A DNA stretch of 64,000 nucleotides from Lysobacter defluvii IMMIB APB-9 = DSM 18482 (GTDB lineage: Bacteria > Pseudomonadota > Gammaproteobacteria > Xanthomonadales > Xanthomonadaceae), in NCBI RefSeq assembly GCF_000423325.1, contig NZ_AUHT01000011.1, positions 62,001 to 126,000 on the forward strand, written 5' to 3'. Both the position numbers and the translations under genes were made by a program. Under the pieces are notes generated by a model. The model was not told the origin of the DNA, did not search any database, and saw only the letters and a list, made by a program, of their open reading frames with translations. Positions 26,418-40,630 of this stretch are shown piece by piece. Each line of letters begins with the position of its first letter. The stretch's first letter is position 1.

Positions 26418-27209
26418 ATGGACGTGATGCACAGCTACCGCCTCGACCAGGGCAGCGCGCCGCTGCTGGTGAGCCTTCCCCACGACGGCAGCGAGATCCC
26501 GCCGGCGCTTGCCGAGCGCATGCAGCCGCCGGCGCGGTCGGCGCCCGACACCGACTGGCACGTGTCGCGCCTGTACGCCTTCGCCCGCGGCCTGGGTGCC
26601 TCGGTCCTGGTGCCGCGCTACTCGCGCTACGTGGTCGACCTGAACCGTCCCGAGGACGACACCTCGCTGTACCCGGGGCAGAACACCACCGGCCTGTGCC
26701 CGACCACCCGCTTCGACGGCGGCCCGGTCTACCTGGAAGGACAGGAACCCTCCGCCGAGGAGGTCGCCACCCGCATCGAGCGCTACTGGCGTCCCTACCA
26801 CCAGGCCCTGCGCGAGGAACTGGAGCGGCTGCGCGGCGAACACGGCCGGGTGGTGCTGTGGGAAGGCCACTCGATCCGCGGCAGCGGGCTGCCGTTCCTG
26901 TTCGAGGGCCGGCTGCCCGACCTCAACCTGGGCACCGCGGCGGGGACCAGTTGCACCCCCGCGCTGCAGCAGCGCCTGGAAACCGTCCTGGCCGCGCAGG
27001 ACGACTACGACTGGGTGGCCAACGGCCGCTTCAAGGGCGGCCACATCACCCGCCACTACGGGCGCCCCGACGAGGGCATCGAGGCGGTGCAGATGGAGAC
27101 CAGCCAGCGCTGCTACATGGACGAGGCGACCGGCGAATACGACGAGGCGAAGGCGGCGCGCCTGCAGCCGGTGCTCGGGCAGCTGCTCGAAGCGACCCTG
27201 GCGCGTTGA
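26418..27209 (+). CDS. N-formylglutamate amidohydrolase family protein (HutG-like)
   Basis: 263 residues. PLLVSLPHDGSEIP, DTDWHVSRLYAF, RYVVDLNRPEDD and VVLWEGHSIRG are the zinc-site motifs of HutG-type N-formylglutamate deformylase. HutG normally ends one branch of histidine degradation, but no hut genes are nearby, so the substrate may be another N-acyl amino acid. It starts two bases after the gor stop. Confidence 0.85.
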   Translation: MDVMHSYRLDQGSAPLLVSLPHDGSEIPPALAERMQPPARSAPDTDWHVSRLYAFARGLGASVLVPRYSRYVVDLNRPEDDTSLYPGQNTTGLCPTTRFDGGPVYLEGQEPSAEEVATRIERYWRPYHQALREELERLRGEHGRVVLWEGHSIRGSGLPFLFEGRLPDLNLGTAAGTSCTPALQQRLETVLAAQDDYDWVANGRFKGGHITRHYGRPDEGIEAVQMETSQRCYMDEATGEYDEAKAARLQPVLGQLLEATLAR

Positions 27210-27243
27210 TTCCCGCCGCTCCTGCGAAGCCGGCGGCCCTGGG

Positions 27244-29151
27244 TCAGACCTCCAGCGTCGCCAGGTCGCCCTTCTCCTCCAGCCAGGCCTTGCGGTCGCC
27301 GGCGCGCTTGCGCGCCAGCAGCATGTCCATCAGGGCGCGGGTCTGCTCGCCGTCGTCGACGGTCAGCTGCACCAGCCGGCGGGTGTCGGGATGGATGGTC
27401 GACTCGCGCAGCTGCGAGGGATTCATCTCGCCCAGGCCCTTGAAGCGGGTCACCTGCACCGCGCCCGCCGACCCCTTTTTCTTCTGCGCCTTCTCGCGCT
27501 CGATCTGGTCGAGCAGGATCTGCTTCTCCTCCTCGTCCAGCGCGTAGTGCACCTGCTTGCCCAGGTCGATGCGGAACAGCGGCGGCATGGCCACGAACAC
27601 GTGGCCGGCGCGGACCAGCGCAGGGAAGTGCTGCAGGAACAGCGCGGTGAGCAGGGTGGCGATGTGCAGCCCGTCGGAGTCGGCGTCGGCGAGGATGATC
27701 ACCTTGCCGTAGCGCAGGCCCGACAGGTCGTCCTTGCCGGGGTCGCAGCCGATCGCGACCGCCAGGTCATGGACTTCCTGGGAGGCCAGCACGCTGCCGG
27801 AGGCCACCTCCCAGGTGTTGAGGATCTTGCCGCGCAGCGGGAGGATCGCCTGGAAGTCCTTGTCGCGCGCCTGCTTGGCGCTGCCGCCCGCCGAGTCGCC
27901 CTCGACCAGGAACAGCTCGGTGCGCGACAGGTCCTGGCTGATGCAGTCGGCGAGCTTGCCGGGCAGGGCCGGGCCCTGGGTGACCTTCTTGCGGGTGACC
28001 TGCTTCTCGGTCTTCAGCCGCGCGCTGGCGCGCTCGATCGCCAGCTGCGCGATGCGCTCGCCCAGCTCCACGTGCTGGTTGAGCCACAGGGTGAAGGCGT
28101 CCTCGGCGGCGCCCTCGATGAAGCCGGCGGCCTGGCGGGAGCTCAGCCGCTCCTTGGTCTGGCCGCTGAACTGCGGGTCGGTCATCTTCAGGCTGAGCAC
28201 GAAGCTGACGCGGTCCCACACGTCCTCCGGCGCCAGCTTCACCCCCCGCGGCAGCAGGCTGCGGAAGTCACAGAACTTGCGCAGCGCGTCGGTGAAGCCG
28301 CTGCGCAGCCCGTTGACGTGGGTGCCGTGCTGGGCGGTCGGGATCAGGTTGACGTAGCTCTCCTGGACCAGCTCGCCCTCCGCGGCCCACGCCACCGCCC
28401 ACTCCACCGTCTCGGTCTGGCGGGTCAGCCCGCCGATGAACAGCTCCGGCGGCAGCAGCTCGCGGCCCTCCAGCTCACCCAGCAGGTAGTCGCGCAGGCC
28501 GTTCTCGTAATGCCACTCGACCTGCTCGCCACTGGCCTCCTCGGCCAGGCGCACGGTGAGGCCGGGGCAGAGCACCGCCTTGGCGCGCAGCAGGTGCTTG
28601 AGCGCGCGCAGGTTGAACTTCGGGGTGTCGAAGTACTTCGCGTCCGGCCAGAAGCGCAGCCGCGTGCCGGTGTTGCGCCTGCCGACGCTGCCGGTGACCT
28701 CAAGCTCGCTGGAGCGCTCGCCGTTGGCGAAGGCGATGTGGTGCTCGCTGCCGTCGCGCTTGATGTACACCTCGACCCGGGTGCTGAGCGCGTTCACGAC
28801 GCTCACGCCCACCCCGTGCAGGCCCCCGGAGAAGGTGTAGTTGCGGTTGGAGAACTTCCCGCCGGCGTGCAGCCGGGTGAGGATCAGCTCGACGCCCGGC
28901 ACGCCCTCCTCGGGGTGGATGTCCACCGGCATGCCGCGGCCGTCGTCGGACACCTCGCAGCTGCCGTCTGCATGCAGGGTCACCTCGACCACCCGCGCGT
29001 GCCCGGCCAGCGCCTCGTCGACCGCGTTGTCGATCACCTCCTGGGCCAGGTGGTTGGGCCGCGTGGTGTCGGTGTACATGCCCGGCCGGCGCTTGACCGG
29101 ATCCAGGCCCGACAGCACTTCGATGTCGGCGGCGTTGTAGCGGGTATTCAT
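27244..29151 (-). CDS. parE: DNA topoisomerase IV subunit B
   Basis: 635 residues. GHKL ATPase with DNAVDEALAGHA, DDGRGMPVDIH and GLHGVGVSVVNALS; TOPRIM domain with LVEGDSAGGSA and ADADSDGLHI; QLRESTIHPDTRR near the end. Length and RPGMYTDTTRPNHLAQEVIDNA fit ParE, not GyrB. Decatenates chromosomes with ParC, which is not in this window. ATG 29151. Convergent with the amidohydrolase gene. Confidence 0.97.
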   Translation of the reverse strand: MNTRYNAADIEVLSGLDPVKRRPGMYTDTTRPNHLAQEVIDNAVDEALAGHARVVEVTLHADGSCEVSDDGRGMPVDIHPEEGVPGVELILTRLHAGGKFSNRNYTFSGGLHGVGVSVVNALSTRVEVYIKRDGSEHHIAFANGERSSELEVTGSVGRRNTGTRLRFWPDAKYFDTPKFNLRALKHLLRAKAVLCPGLTVRLAEEASGEQVEWHYENGLRDYLLGELEGRELLPPELFIGGLTRQTETVEWAVAWAAEGELVQESYVNLIPTAQHGTHVNGLRSGFTDALRKFCDFRSLLPRGVKLAPEDVWDRVSFVLSLKMTDPQFSGQTKERLSSRQAAGFIEGAAEDAFTLWLNQHVELGERIAQLAIERASARLKTEKQVTRKKVTQGPALPGKLADCISQDLSRTELFLVEGDSAGGSAKQARDKDFQAILPLRGKILNTWEVASGSVLASQEVHDLAVAIGCDPGKDDLSGLRYGKVIILADADSDGLHIATLLTALFLQHFPALVRAGHVFVAMPPLFRIDLGKQVHYALDEEEKQILLDQIEREKAQKKKGSAGAVQVTRFKGLGEMNPSQLRESTIHPDTRRLVQLTVDDGEQTRALMDMLLARKRAGDRKAWLEEKGDLATLEV

Positions 29152-29370
29152 TCGGGGCGTACTGCCGGGTGGATTGCGTGAAGTCCGCCAGAATGCGGGC
29201 CGTCGCGGGGGTGGTCAAGGTTGCTCCCGGACGCGGCGGCGCGGGTGCTGGCTGAACGGCCAGGCCCGCGCGCGCCGCGTCTTCAGGTGCCCGCTGCACG
29301 GGAGCGGATAGCCTTTGCGGGGTCGTCGAAAGGGGGAGGCGGCGCCGATCCCACCCAGGAGGAAGAGCCG

Positions 29371-29649
29371 ATGAAGATCCGGACCCTGTTGCTGGTACCC
29401 GCGGCGCTGGCGCTTGCCGGCGTGGCCCTGGCCGCCCACGCCCAGCAGGCCGAGCCCGCCCGCGGGACGGCCGCGAACCAGGACAAGGCGGCGCAGGCCG
29501 CCGAACGCGCCGACCGCAGCGCCGCCGAGGCCAGGCGCGAGGCCACCCGCCGCGCCGCGGAGGAGGCCCGCAAGGCCCGCGAGGCCGCCGAGGCACGCGG
29601 CGAGGCGCGCCCGGTGGAGCGCGAAGAGGAAGAGGACTGGCGCCGCTAA
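29371..29649 (+). CDS. Small secreted Ala/Glu/Arg-rich helical protein
   Basis: 92 residues from ATG 29371, with AGGAGGA 9 bases before. Signal peptide (LLLVPAALALAGVALAAHAQ), then one long charged helix full of Ala, Arg and Glu ending in EEEEDWRR. Probably periplasmic coiled coil; function unknown. Confidence 0.65.
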   Translation: MKIRTLLLVPAALALAGVALAAHAQQAEPARGTAANQDKAAQAAERADRSAAEARREATRRAAEEARKAREAAEARGEARPVEREEEEDWRR

Positions 29650-29781
29650 GGCGCCGCCGGCCCGTCGCCACGGGCCGGGCTGCACGCCGCCGCCCGCATG
29701 GGGCGGCGGGCGGGCGCGCCTGTCAAGCGGTCGCGGCGGCTGCGGCGACCCGGTAAACTACGGCTTTCCAGCGGCAGCTAG

Positions 29782-33617
<3,836 letters not shown>

Positions 33618-33627
33618 GGACACGCCC

Positions 33628-33939
33628 ATGCGCTGGACCGGGGCCCTGGTGCTGCTGCTGGTCGCCATCCTGGTGATGCTGCAGCTCCGGCTCTGGTCCG
33701 GCGAGGGCGGCCGCCCGTCGGTGGAGGCCCTCGAGGACCAGGTCCGCGAGCAGCGCCGGGAGAACGAGGGCCTGCAGCAGCGCAACGACGCCCTGGCCGC
33801 AGAGGTCGAGGACCTGAAGTCCGGCGAGGCCGCCGTCGAGGAGCGCGCGCGCAGCGAGCTGGGCATGATCCGTCCCGGCGAGACCTTCTACCGGGTGATC
33901 GAGAACGCACCCCGGCCCGCCCCGGAACCCGTCGAATGA
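33628..33939 (+). CDS. ftsB: Cell division protein FtsB
   Basis: 103 residues. One N-terminal membrane helix ([17 protein letters not shown]), then a coiled coil ([23 protein letters not shown]) and the conserved end [20 protein letters not shown]. FtsB joins FtsL and FtsQ in the septum complex. Ten bases after eno and overlapping ispD by four. Confidence 0.95.
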   Translation: MRWTGALVLLLVAILVMLQLRLWSGEGGRPSVEALEDQVREQRRENEGLQQRNDALAAEVEDLKSGEAAVEERARSELGMIRPGETFYRVIENAPRPAPEPVE

Positions 33940-34628
33940 GCGGCCCGGCCTGGGCCGTGGTGCCGGCGGCGGGCAGGGGCACCCGCTTCGGCGGTCCCAC
34001 GCCCAAGCAGTACTTGCCATTGGCCGGCAAGCCGGTGATCGCGCATGCGCTGGAGGCGGTGCTCGCCCATCCGCGCGTCGCCGGGGCAGTGGTGGCGCTG
34101 GCCGCGGACGACGAGCTGTGGCCGGGCTGGCGGGAGCTGGCGGGCAAGCCGGTGCTGCGGTGCGAAGGCGGGAGCGAGCGGGCGGACTCGGTGCTGGCCG
34201 CGCTGCGGGCGGTCCCCGGTGCCGGCGACGGGACGCTGGTGCTGGTCCACGACGCCGCCCGGCCCAACCTCGCCGCCGCCGACCTCGCGCGGCTGCTTGA
34301 GGCCGCGGAGGCCCACCCGGACGGCGCCATCCTGGCCGCACCGGTGCGCGACACGCTCAAGCGCGCGGGCACCGATGCGGCCATCGACGCCACCGAGCCC
34401 CGCGAGCGGCTCTGGCGTGCCCTGACGCCGCAGGCCTTCCGCCACGGACCGCTGCTGCGCGCGCTGGAGCGCGCGAAGGACATGGGCGTGCAGGTCACCG
34501 ACGAGGCCATGGCGATGGAGCTCGGCGGTGCGCGGCCTCGCCTGGTGGAGGGGCGCGAGGACAACCTCAAGGTCACCACGCCGGCCGACCTGGCGCTGGC
34601 GGAATTCCTGGTTTCACGGAGCAGGTAA
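33936..34628 (+). CDS. ispD: 2-C-methyl-D-erythritol 4-phosphate cytidylyltransferase
   Basis: 230 residues. [27 protein letters not shown] is the CTP site; [10 protein letters not shown] and [34 protein letters not shown] are the other signatures. Third step of the MEP isoprenoid pathway. Starts in ATGA with ftsB and its TAA shares its last base with the ispF ATG. Confidence 0.97.
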   Translation: MSGPAWAVVPAAGRGTRFGGPTPKQYLPLAGKPVIAHALEAVLAHPRVAGAVVALAADDELWPGWRELAGKPVLRCEGGSERADSVLAALRAVPGAGDGTLVLVHDAARPNLAAADLARLLEAAEAHPDGAILAAPVRDTLKRAGTDAAIDATEPRERLWRALTPQAFRHGPLLRALERAKDMGVQVTDEAMAMELGGARPRLVEGREDNLKVTTPADLALAEFLVSRSR

Positions 34629-35107
34629 TGGAAATGCGGATCGGGCAGGGCTACGACGTCCATGCCTTCGGGGAGGGCGACCACGTGGTCGTCGGCGGCG
34701 TGCGGGTGCCGCATGAGCGCGGGGTGCTGGCCCACTCGGACGGCGACGTGGCGATCCACGCGCTGTGCGACGCCATGCTCGGGGCGCTGGCCCTGGGCGA
34801 CATCGGCCAGCACTTCCCGCCGACGGATCCGCAGTGGAAGGACGCCGACAGCCGCGCCTTCCTGCGCCACTGCCGCGAGCTGGCGGCACGCGATGGCTGG
34901 TCGCTGTCCAACGCCGACGTCACGGTCATCTGCGAGCGCCCGAAGATCGGCCCGCATGCACAGGCGATGCGGGAAACCCTGGCCGCCGACCTGCAGGTCG
35001 ATGCCGGCCGGGTCAGCGTCAAGGCCACCACCAGCGAGAAGCTCGGTTTCACCGGGCGCGGCGAGGGCATCGCGGCCATGGCGGTGTGCCTGCTCACGCG
35101 GGGATGA
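34628..35107 (+). CDS. ispF: 2-C-methyl-D-erythritol 2,4-cyclodiphosphate synthase
   Basis: 159 residues. [11 protein letters not shown] (zinc Asp/His), [32 protein letters not shown] and [19 protein letters not shown] cover the active site. Fifth step of the MEP pathway, next to ispD as is common. Confidence 0.98.
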   Translation: MEMRIGQGYDVHAFGEGDHVVVGGVRVPHERGVLAHSDGDVAIHALCDAMLGALALGDIGQHFPPTDPQWKDADSRAFLRHCRELAARDGWSLSNADVTVICERPKIGPHAQAMRETLAADLQVDAGRVSVKATTSEKLGFTGRGEGIAAMAVCLLTRG

Positions 35108-36174
35108 GTACCGTTGGCGAGGGCGGCCTGCCGCGTGCGCATGGCGCACCGGTCCTGCAGGGCCGTTACCGGGTCCGGCCGGAGGATTTCCGGGTCACCG
35201 AACTGCCGTCCTTCGAGGCCGATGGCAGCGGCGAACACCTGCTGCTGACCGTCACCAAGCGCGGCATGAACACCGCGCACGCCGTGCGCCGCATCGCCGG
35301 GTGGGCCGGGGTGCAGGAGCGCGACGTGGGCCATGCGGGCCTCAAGGATCGCCACGCGGTCACCACCCAGCGTTTCAGCGTGTGGCTGCCGGGCCGTCCG
35401 GATCCCGACCCCGCGGAGCTGGAACTGGACGAAGGAGGCGAGTCGCTGCGCGTCGTGGACGCCGCGCGGCACTCGCGCAAACTGGCCCGCGGCGCGCTGT
35501 CGGGCAACCGCTTCACCCTGGTCCTGCGCGAACTGCAGGGCGGGCGCGACGGGGTCGAGGCGCGGTTGCAGGCCATCGCCGCGGCCGGGGTGCCCAACTA
35601 CTTCGGTGTGCAGCGCTTCGGGCATGGCGGTGGCAACGTGGGCAAGGCCCTGGCGATGTTCGCCGGGCGCCGGGTCGGGCGCGAACAGCGCACCATGCTG
35701 CTGTCCGCCGCGCGCTCGCAGCTGTTCAACCGGGTCCTGGCCGCGCGGGTGGTGGATGGCAGCTGGGCAACCGGCCTTCCGGAGGGCGAGGTGTGGATGC
35801 TCGACGGGAGCCGGAGCGTGTTCGGGCCGCAGGTGCTGGACGCGGAGCTCGCCGCCCGGCTGCAGCGCTTCGACATCCACCCCACGGGGCCGTTGTGGGG
35901 CCGTGGCGAGCTCCGCACCTCGGGCCAGGCGCGGGCGCTGGAGCTGCAGGCCGTGGCCGACGGGCAATCGCTGCGGCTGCGTGACGGGCTGGAGCGCGCG
36001 GGGCTGGAGCAGGAGCGGCGCGCTCTGCGCCTGCGGCCGGAAGGGCTGACGTGGCACTGGCCCGCCGCCCACGTGCTGGAGTTGGAGTTCACGCTTCCCC
36101 CCGGCACCTACGCGACCTCGCTGCTCGCAGAGCTGGGCACGCTTGAGGATGCGACTGCTGTCCCGCGCACTTGA
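35104..36174 (+). CDS. truD: tRNA pseudouridine(13) synthase TruD
   Basis: 356 residues. [37 protein letters not shown] and [16 protein letters not shown] (catalytic aspartate) are TruD motifs, with [18 protein letters not shown]. Overlaps ispF in ATGA. Its stop codon lies inside the copA promoter. Confidence 0.96.
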   Translation: MSTVGEGGLPRAHGAPVLQGRYRVRPEDFRVTELPSFEADGSGEHLLLTVTKRGMNTAHAVRRIAGWAGVQERDVGHAGLKDRHAVTTQRFSVWLPGRPDPDPAELELDEGGESLRVVDAARHSRKLARGALSGNRFTLVLRELQGGRDGVEARLQAIAAAGVPNYFGVQRFGHGGGNVGKALAMFAGRRVGREQRTMLLSAARSQLFNRVLAARVVDGSWATGLPEGEVWMLDGSRSVFGPQVLDAELAARLQRFDIHPTGPLWGRGELRTSGQARALELQAVADGQSLRLRDGLERAGLEQERRALRLRPEGLTWHWPAAHVLELEFTLPPGTYATSLLAELGTLEDATAVPRT

Positions 36175-36201
36175 CCTTGACACGATGGCAGGGTGGACAC
36201 T
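36171..36201 (+). promoter_or_regulatory. CueR-type copper-responsive promoter of copA
   Basis: TTGACC (-35, 36171-36176) and GACACT (-10, 36196-36201) are separated by 19 bases, the overlong spacing typical of MerR-family promoters. Between them lies an imperfect inverted repeat, ACCTTGACA / TGGCAGGGT around CGA (36174-36194, 7 of 9 pairs), matching the CueR operator form ACCTTG..CAAGGT. The element begins inside the truD stop codon and ends 29 bases before the copA ATG. Confidence 0.75.
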
Positions 36202-36230
36202 CCCCCCGTCGACGCGATCAGGAGCCTTTG

Positions 36231-38657
36231 ATGAAGATCCCCGTGGAGGGAATGAGCTGCGCCTCGTGCGTGGGCCGGGTCGAGCGGGCCCTGCAGGGAC
36301 TGCCCGGCGTAGAGGAGGTGACGGTCAACCTCGCGAGTGAGACTGCCGAGGTCCGCGCAGGCGCATCCCTGGATTCCGCTGCGCTGGTCGCCGCGGTCGA
36401 GAAGGCGGGTTACAGGGTCCCTGCCAGCAGCCTGGAACTCGCCGTGGAGGGCATGAGCTGCGCCTCGTGCGTCGGGCGCGTCGAGCGCGCGCTCAGGGGC
36501 GTCCCGGGTGTGCTGGCTGCCAACGTGAACCTGGCCACCGAGCGTGCGTCGGTTACCACCGCCGGCGATCCCGACGAGGTGGCCCTGCTGCAGGCAGTCG
36601 CGGCCGCCGGGTACCAGGCCCGCGTCCACCGCAGCGAGGGTGCGGGCGATGCGCCGGCTGCGGCGCGACGAGCCACCCGCGAGGCCCGCCACCTGCTGGT
36701 CGCGGTGCTGCTGACCCTGCCCCTCGTGCTGCCGATGGCCGGCATGCTGTTCGGGCAGCACTGGATGTTGCCCGGCTGGGTGCAGTGGGCGCTGGCCACC
36801 CCGGTGCAGTTCTGGCTTGGCGCGCGCTTCTACCGCGCGGGCTGGCATGCGCTGAAGGCGCGCACCGGCAACATGGACCTGCTGGTCGCGCTGGGTACGT
36901 CGGCGGCCTACGGGCTCAGCCTCTACCACCTGCTGCGGCCGGTACCGGGCGGGGGCGAGCCGCCGCTGTACTTCGAGGCGTCCGCCGCGATCATCACCCT
37001 GATCCTGCTGGGCAAGTACCTGGAGTCCCGGGCCAGGCGCAGGACCACCGACGCAATCCGCGCGCTGCAGGCGCTGCGCCCGGGAACGGCGCGCCTGATG
37101 CGCGGTGGCGACGAGGTCGAGGTCCCGGTGGCCGAAGTACGCGTGGGCGACCTGGTGGTGGTCCGCCCCGGGGAACGCTTCCCGGTCGACGGGCGCATCA
37201 TCGAGGGACGCACCCATGCCGACGAATCCCTGGTCACCGGCGAGTCCCTGCCGGTGCCGAAGTCCCCGGGCGATGCGGTCACCGGCGGCGCGGTGAACGG
37301 CGAGGGCCGGGTGCTGGTGGAAACCACCGCGGTGGGCGCGGAATCGGCGCTGTCGCGGATCGTCCGCCTGGTCGAGGACGCGCAGGCGAAGAAGGCGCCG
37401 ATCCAGAAGGTGGTGGACCGGGTCAGCGCGGTATTCGTGCCGGTAGTCGTCGCGATCGCCCTGCTCACGATGCTGGGCTGGGGACTGGCCACCGGCGACT
37501 GGACCACCGCCATCCTCAACGCCGTGTCGGTGCTGGTGATCGCCTGCCCGTGCGCGCTGGGCCTGGCAACGCCGACCGCGATCATGGCCGGGACCGGCGT
37601 GGCCGCCCGTGCCGGCATCCTGATCAAGGATGCCGAGGCGCTGGAGGTGGCGCACCGGATCCGCCTGGTGGCCTTCGACAAGACCGGGACGCTGACCAGC
37701 GGCCGCCCGGTGCTGGTGGAGGCGGTTGCGGTCGATGGCGACCGGGACGGGCTGCTGTCCCTTGCGGCCGGCCTGCAGGCCGGCAGCGAGCATCCGCTGG
37801 CACAGGCGGTGCTGGACGCGGCCACGGGCATCCCGCGCGAGGCGGTCGCCAACGTGCGCGCGGTGGCCGGGCGTGGCGTCGAGGGCGAAGCTGGCGGCGC
37901 ACGCGTGCTGCTGGGTTCCACCGCCATGATGGAAGAGGCCGGGGCGGACCGCGGACCGCTGGCGGACATCGCTGCCGCCCTCCAGGCCGATGGCCATACG
38001 GTTTCCTGGGTGGCGCGCGGGCAGGACGGGGCCGTCCGCGTGCTCGGCGTGCTGGCGTTCCGGGACGAGCCGCGCCCCGAGGCGCGCGCCGCGGTGGAGC
38101 GCCTGCACGAACTCGGCGTGCGCACGGTCATGATCTCCGGCGACAACGAGGGCGCCGCCGGCGCGGTGGCCCGTGCCATCGGGATCGACGAAGTGCGGGC
38201 CAACGTCATGCCGGCGCAGAAGGCAGAGGCGGTCGCGGCGCTGCGTTCCAGCGGCACCGTCGCCATGGTCGGCGACGGCATCAACGACGCGCCCGCGCTG
38301 GCGGCGGCCGACGTCGGCATCGCCATGGGCACCGGCACGGACGTGGCGATGCACGCCGCCGCGGTCACGCTGATGCGGCCGGACCCCTCGCTGGTGGCCG
38401 ACGCGGTGGACGTATCCCGCCGCACCACCCGGAAGATCCACCAGAACCTGTTCTGGGCCTTCGGCTACAACGTGCTCGGAATCCCACTGGCGGCCGCGGG
38501 GCTGCTGGACCCGGTGATTGCAGGTGCCGCGATGGCATTCTCCTCGGTGAGCGTGGTGGCCAACACCCTGCTGCTGCAGCGCTGGCGACCGTTGTCGGCG
38601 AGGGACTTGGACCGGCCGCCCGCGGCCAAGGTGGAAGAGGCCCGCGATGTCCCATGA
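36231..38657 (+). CDS. copA: Copper-exporting P-type ATPase
   Basis: 808 residues. Two N-terminal heavy-metal domains, each with GMSCASC (Cys10/13 and Cys77/80); eight membrane helices; actuator loop [10 protein letters not shown]; the CPC copper site in helix 6 (Cys439-Pro-Cys441); phosphorylation site DKTGTLTSG (Asp483); [10 protein letters not shown]; end of the transport core [15 protein letters not shown] and the two HMA domains indicate Cu(I) export. ATG 36231 follows the CueR-type promoter. The regulator overlaps the 3' end. Confidence 0.97.
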   Translation: MKIPVEGMSCASCVGRVERALQGLPGVEEVTVNLASETAEVRAGASLDSAALVAAVEKAGYRVPASSLELAVEGMSCASCVGRVERALRGVPGVLAANVNLATERASVTTAGDPDEVALLQAVAAAGYQARVHRSEGAGDAPAAARRATREARHLLVAVLLTLPLVLPMAGMLFGQHWMLPGWVQWALATPVQFWLGARFYRAGWHALKARTGNMDLLVALGTSAAYGLSLYHLLRPVPGGGEPPLYFEASAAIITLILLGKYLESRARRRTTDAIRALQALRPGTARLMRGGDEVEVPVAEVRVGDLVVVRPGERFPVDGRIIEGRTHADESLVTGESLPVPKSPGDAVTGGAVNGEGRVLVETTAVGAESALSRIVRLVEDAQAKKAPIQKVVDRVSAVFVPVVVAIALLTMLGWGLATGDWTTAILNAVSVLVIACPCALGLATPTAIMAGTGVAARAGILIKDAEALEVAHRIRLVAFDKTGTLTSGRPVLVEAVAVDGDRDGLLSLAAGLQAGSEHPLAQAVLDAATGIPREAVANVRAVAGRGVEGEAGGARVLLGSTAMMEEAGADRGPLADIAAALQADGHTVSWVARGQDGAVRVLGVLAFRDEPRPEARAAVERLHELGVRTVMISGDNEGAAGAVARAIGIDEVRANVMPAQKAEAVAALRSSGTVAMVGDGINDAPALAAADVGIAMGTGTDVAMHAAAVTLMRPDPSLVADAVDVSRRTTRKIHQNLFWAFGYNVLGIPLAAAGLLDPVIAGAAMAFSSVSVVANTLLLQRWRPLSARDLDRPPAAKVEEARDVP

Positions 38658-39105
38658 CCGCGGAGAGGGTGCCGGCACGGACGGCATCCACAACATCGGC
38701 GAGGCAGCGGCGCTTTCCGGAGTCAGCGCCCGGATGATCCGGCACTACGAGCGCACCGGACTGATCCCGGAGGCGACGCGCACCCGCGCCGGCTACCGCC
38801 TGTACAGCAAGGCCGACATCCACCGCCTGCGGTTCGTGCGCCGGGCGCGCTCGCTGGGGTTCGAGACCGCCGACATCGCGGCGCTGCTGGACCTGTGGAA
38901 CGACCGAAGCCGTGCCAGCGCGGATGTGAAGCGGCTCGCGACGGCGCACGCGCGGGAGCTCGCCGGGAAGATCAGCGAACTGCAGGCCATGCAGCGCACC
39001 CTGGAGGAGCTTGCCGCCCAGTGCCACGGGGACGGACGCCCGGACTGCCCGATCCTCGACGACCTGGCCGGCCCTGCTCCGGCCGAAGGTCGGGAGGAAG
39101 GATAG
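38647..39105 (+). CDS. cueR: MerR-family copper-responsive regulator CueR
   Basis: 152 residues. Winged-helix DNA-binding start [49 protein letters not shown], then a dimer helix and a metal loop CHGDGRPDC (Cys126, Cys134, seven residues apart), the Cu(I)/Ag(I)-binding spacing of CueR. It overlaps copA by 11 bases, so it is cotranscribed from the promoter it would control. Confidence 0.93.
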   Translation: MSHDRGEGAGTDGIHNIGEAAALSGVSARMIRHYERTGLIPEATRTRAGYRLYSKADIHRLRFVRRARSLGFETADIAALLDLWNDRSRASADVKRLATAHARELAGKISELQAMQRTLEELAAQCHGDGRPDCPILDDLAGPAPAEGREEG

Positions 39106-39108
39106 CTT

Positions 39109-39657
39109 TCAGCTCCTGCGGCGCGCCAGCAGCACCAGGACGGCGCCCGTCCCGCCCTGCGCCCGAGGCGCGGAGTGGAAGGCAAGCACGCCGGAGCGCT
39201 GGCGCAGCATCCGGTCCACCAGGTTCTTGAGCACCGGCGCGCCGCGGCTGCCGACATCGTCGCTGCCGCGGCCCTTGCCGTGGATCACCCGCACGCAGCC
39301 CAGGCCGTGCTCGCGCGCATCGGCCAGGAACTCGCGCAGCAGGCTCTCCGCGGTGCGTGCATCCAGGCCGTGCAGGTCCAGTTCCTCCTGGGCGGAGATC
39401 TCGCCGCGCTTCAGCCGCTGCCAGGCGCGCCCGGGCAGGGACTCCTGGCGGTAGGAGAGCACGTCGTCGGCCTCCAGCGGCAGTTCCTCCAGCGCGTGCC
39501 GGAACTCGTCCCGGGCGGCCTCCTCGTCGCGCTCGGCCATGCGGGCGCGCGGCCGCGGGCGGGGCCGCCCTGGCGGGGCGGGGCGGTCGGGCAGGGGACG
39601 CACCTCGCCGATGGCGGCGCGGAACAGCTCGCTGTCGTCGTCAGTGTCGGTGGGCAT
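39109..39657 (-). CDS. Smr domain protein (SmrA/B type)
   Basis: 182 residues. A charged N-terminal half is followed by an Smr domain with [19 protein letters not shown] and [11 protein letters not shown]. Smr proteins are nucleases; SmrB rescues collided ribosomes, SmrA is a DNA-acting homologue. Which applies is not clear. ATG 39657. Convergent with cueR (three bases apart). Confidence 0.88.
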   Translation of the reverse strand: MPTDTDDDSELFRAAIGEVRPLPDRPAPPGRPRPRPRARMAERDEEAARDEFRHALEELPLEADDVLSYRQESLPGRAWQRLKRGEISAQEELDLHGLDARTAESLLREFLADAREHGLGCVRVIHGKGRGSDDVGSRGAPVLKNLVDRMLRQRSGVLAFHSAPRAQGGTGAVLVLLARRRS

Positions 39658-39844
39658 GGGCGGGGCGGGTGCGAAAGCCCCAAGCCTACCCGCTGCCGGG
39701 TCGGCCCGGGGTGGCCGGGTCGGCTATCATGGCCGCTCGCCAATCGCGGCCGCCCGGGGCGGCCCGGCACCGGCCGCGACGAGGCCGCGGGGCGTCCATT
39801 TCCACCTCCAGCCAAGCGCCCGCGGGCCGCTGCCAAGGGAGACC

Positions 39845-40630
39845 ATGCGAGTTCTGGTCAGCAACGACGACGGTGTCGACGCGCCGGGGATCCGGCACCT
39901 CGCCGAGGGGCTGCGCGCCGCCGGCCACGATGTCCTGGTGGTGGCGCCCGACCGCGACCGTTCCGGTGCCAGCAACTCGCTGACGCTCGACATGCCGGTG
40001 CGGGTGGTCCAGCAGGACCCGACCACCTGGCGCGTGTTCGGCACGCCGACCGATGCGGTCCACGTGGCGATCACCGGCATGCTCGAGGAGGAACCGGATA
40101 TCGTCGTGTCCGGCATCAACAACGTCGCCAACCTCGGCGATGACGTGATCTATTCCGGAACCGTCGCCGCCGCGATGGAGGGCCGGTTCCTGGGCCTGCC
40201 CGCGGTCGCCGTGTCGCTGGCCACCGTCGACGGGGTCGGCCGCCACTATCCGACCGCCGCCCGCGCCGCGGCCGAGATCATCGCCCGGCTCCAGGTCGAC
40301 CCGTTGCCGGCGGACACCATCCTCAACGTCAACGTGCCCGACCTGCCCTGGGAGGAGATCCGCGGGTTCGAGGTCGGGCGGCTGGGCAGCCGCCACCGCG
40401 CCGAGGCGTGCATCCCCCAGACCGACCCGCGGGGCCGCCAGTGGTGGTGGATCGGGCCGGCCGGCGCCGAGGAAGACGCTGGCCCGGGTACCGATTTCCA
40501 CTCGGTACGCACCGGCCACATCTCCATCACCCCGATCAAGGTCGACCTGACGCGCTACCAGGCGCTGGAGCAGGTCGCCAGCTGGGTGGCGGGCCTTGAG
40601 GCCCACCTGACCGGGACGGTCCGCGAATGA
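39845..40630 (+). CDS. surE: 5'/3'-nucleotidase SurE
   Basis: 261 residues. [45 protein letters not shown] and [27 protein letters not shown] are the SurE acid-phosphatase motifs. Nucleotidase acting on nucleoside monophosphates and polyphosphate, used in stationary phase. Overlaps pcm by four bases. Confidence 0.97.
   Translation: MRVLVSNDDGVDAPGIRHLAEGLRAAGHDVLVVAPDRDRSGASNSLTLDMPVRVVQQDPTTWRVFGTPTDAVHVAITGMLEEEPDIVVSGINNVANLGDDVIYSGTVAAAMEGRFLGLPAVAVSLATVDGVGRHYPTAARAAAEIIARLQVDPLPADTILNVNVPDLPWEEIRGFEVGRLGSRHRAEACIPQTDPRGRQWWWIGPAGAEEDAGPGTDFHSVRTGHISITPIKVDLTRYQALEQVASWVAGLEAHLTGTVRE

Noticed and set aside
27391-29181. A 596-codon plus-strand frame opposite parE.
   Set aside because: parE is certain; the frame is His/Gln/Val-rich without motifs.
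36108-38696. An 862-codon minus-strand frame opposite copA.
   Set aside because: copA has all P-type ATPase signatures; the antisense frame is shadow coding.
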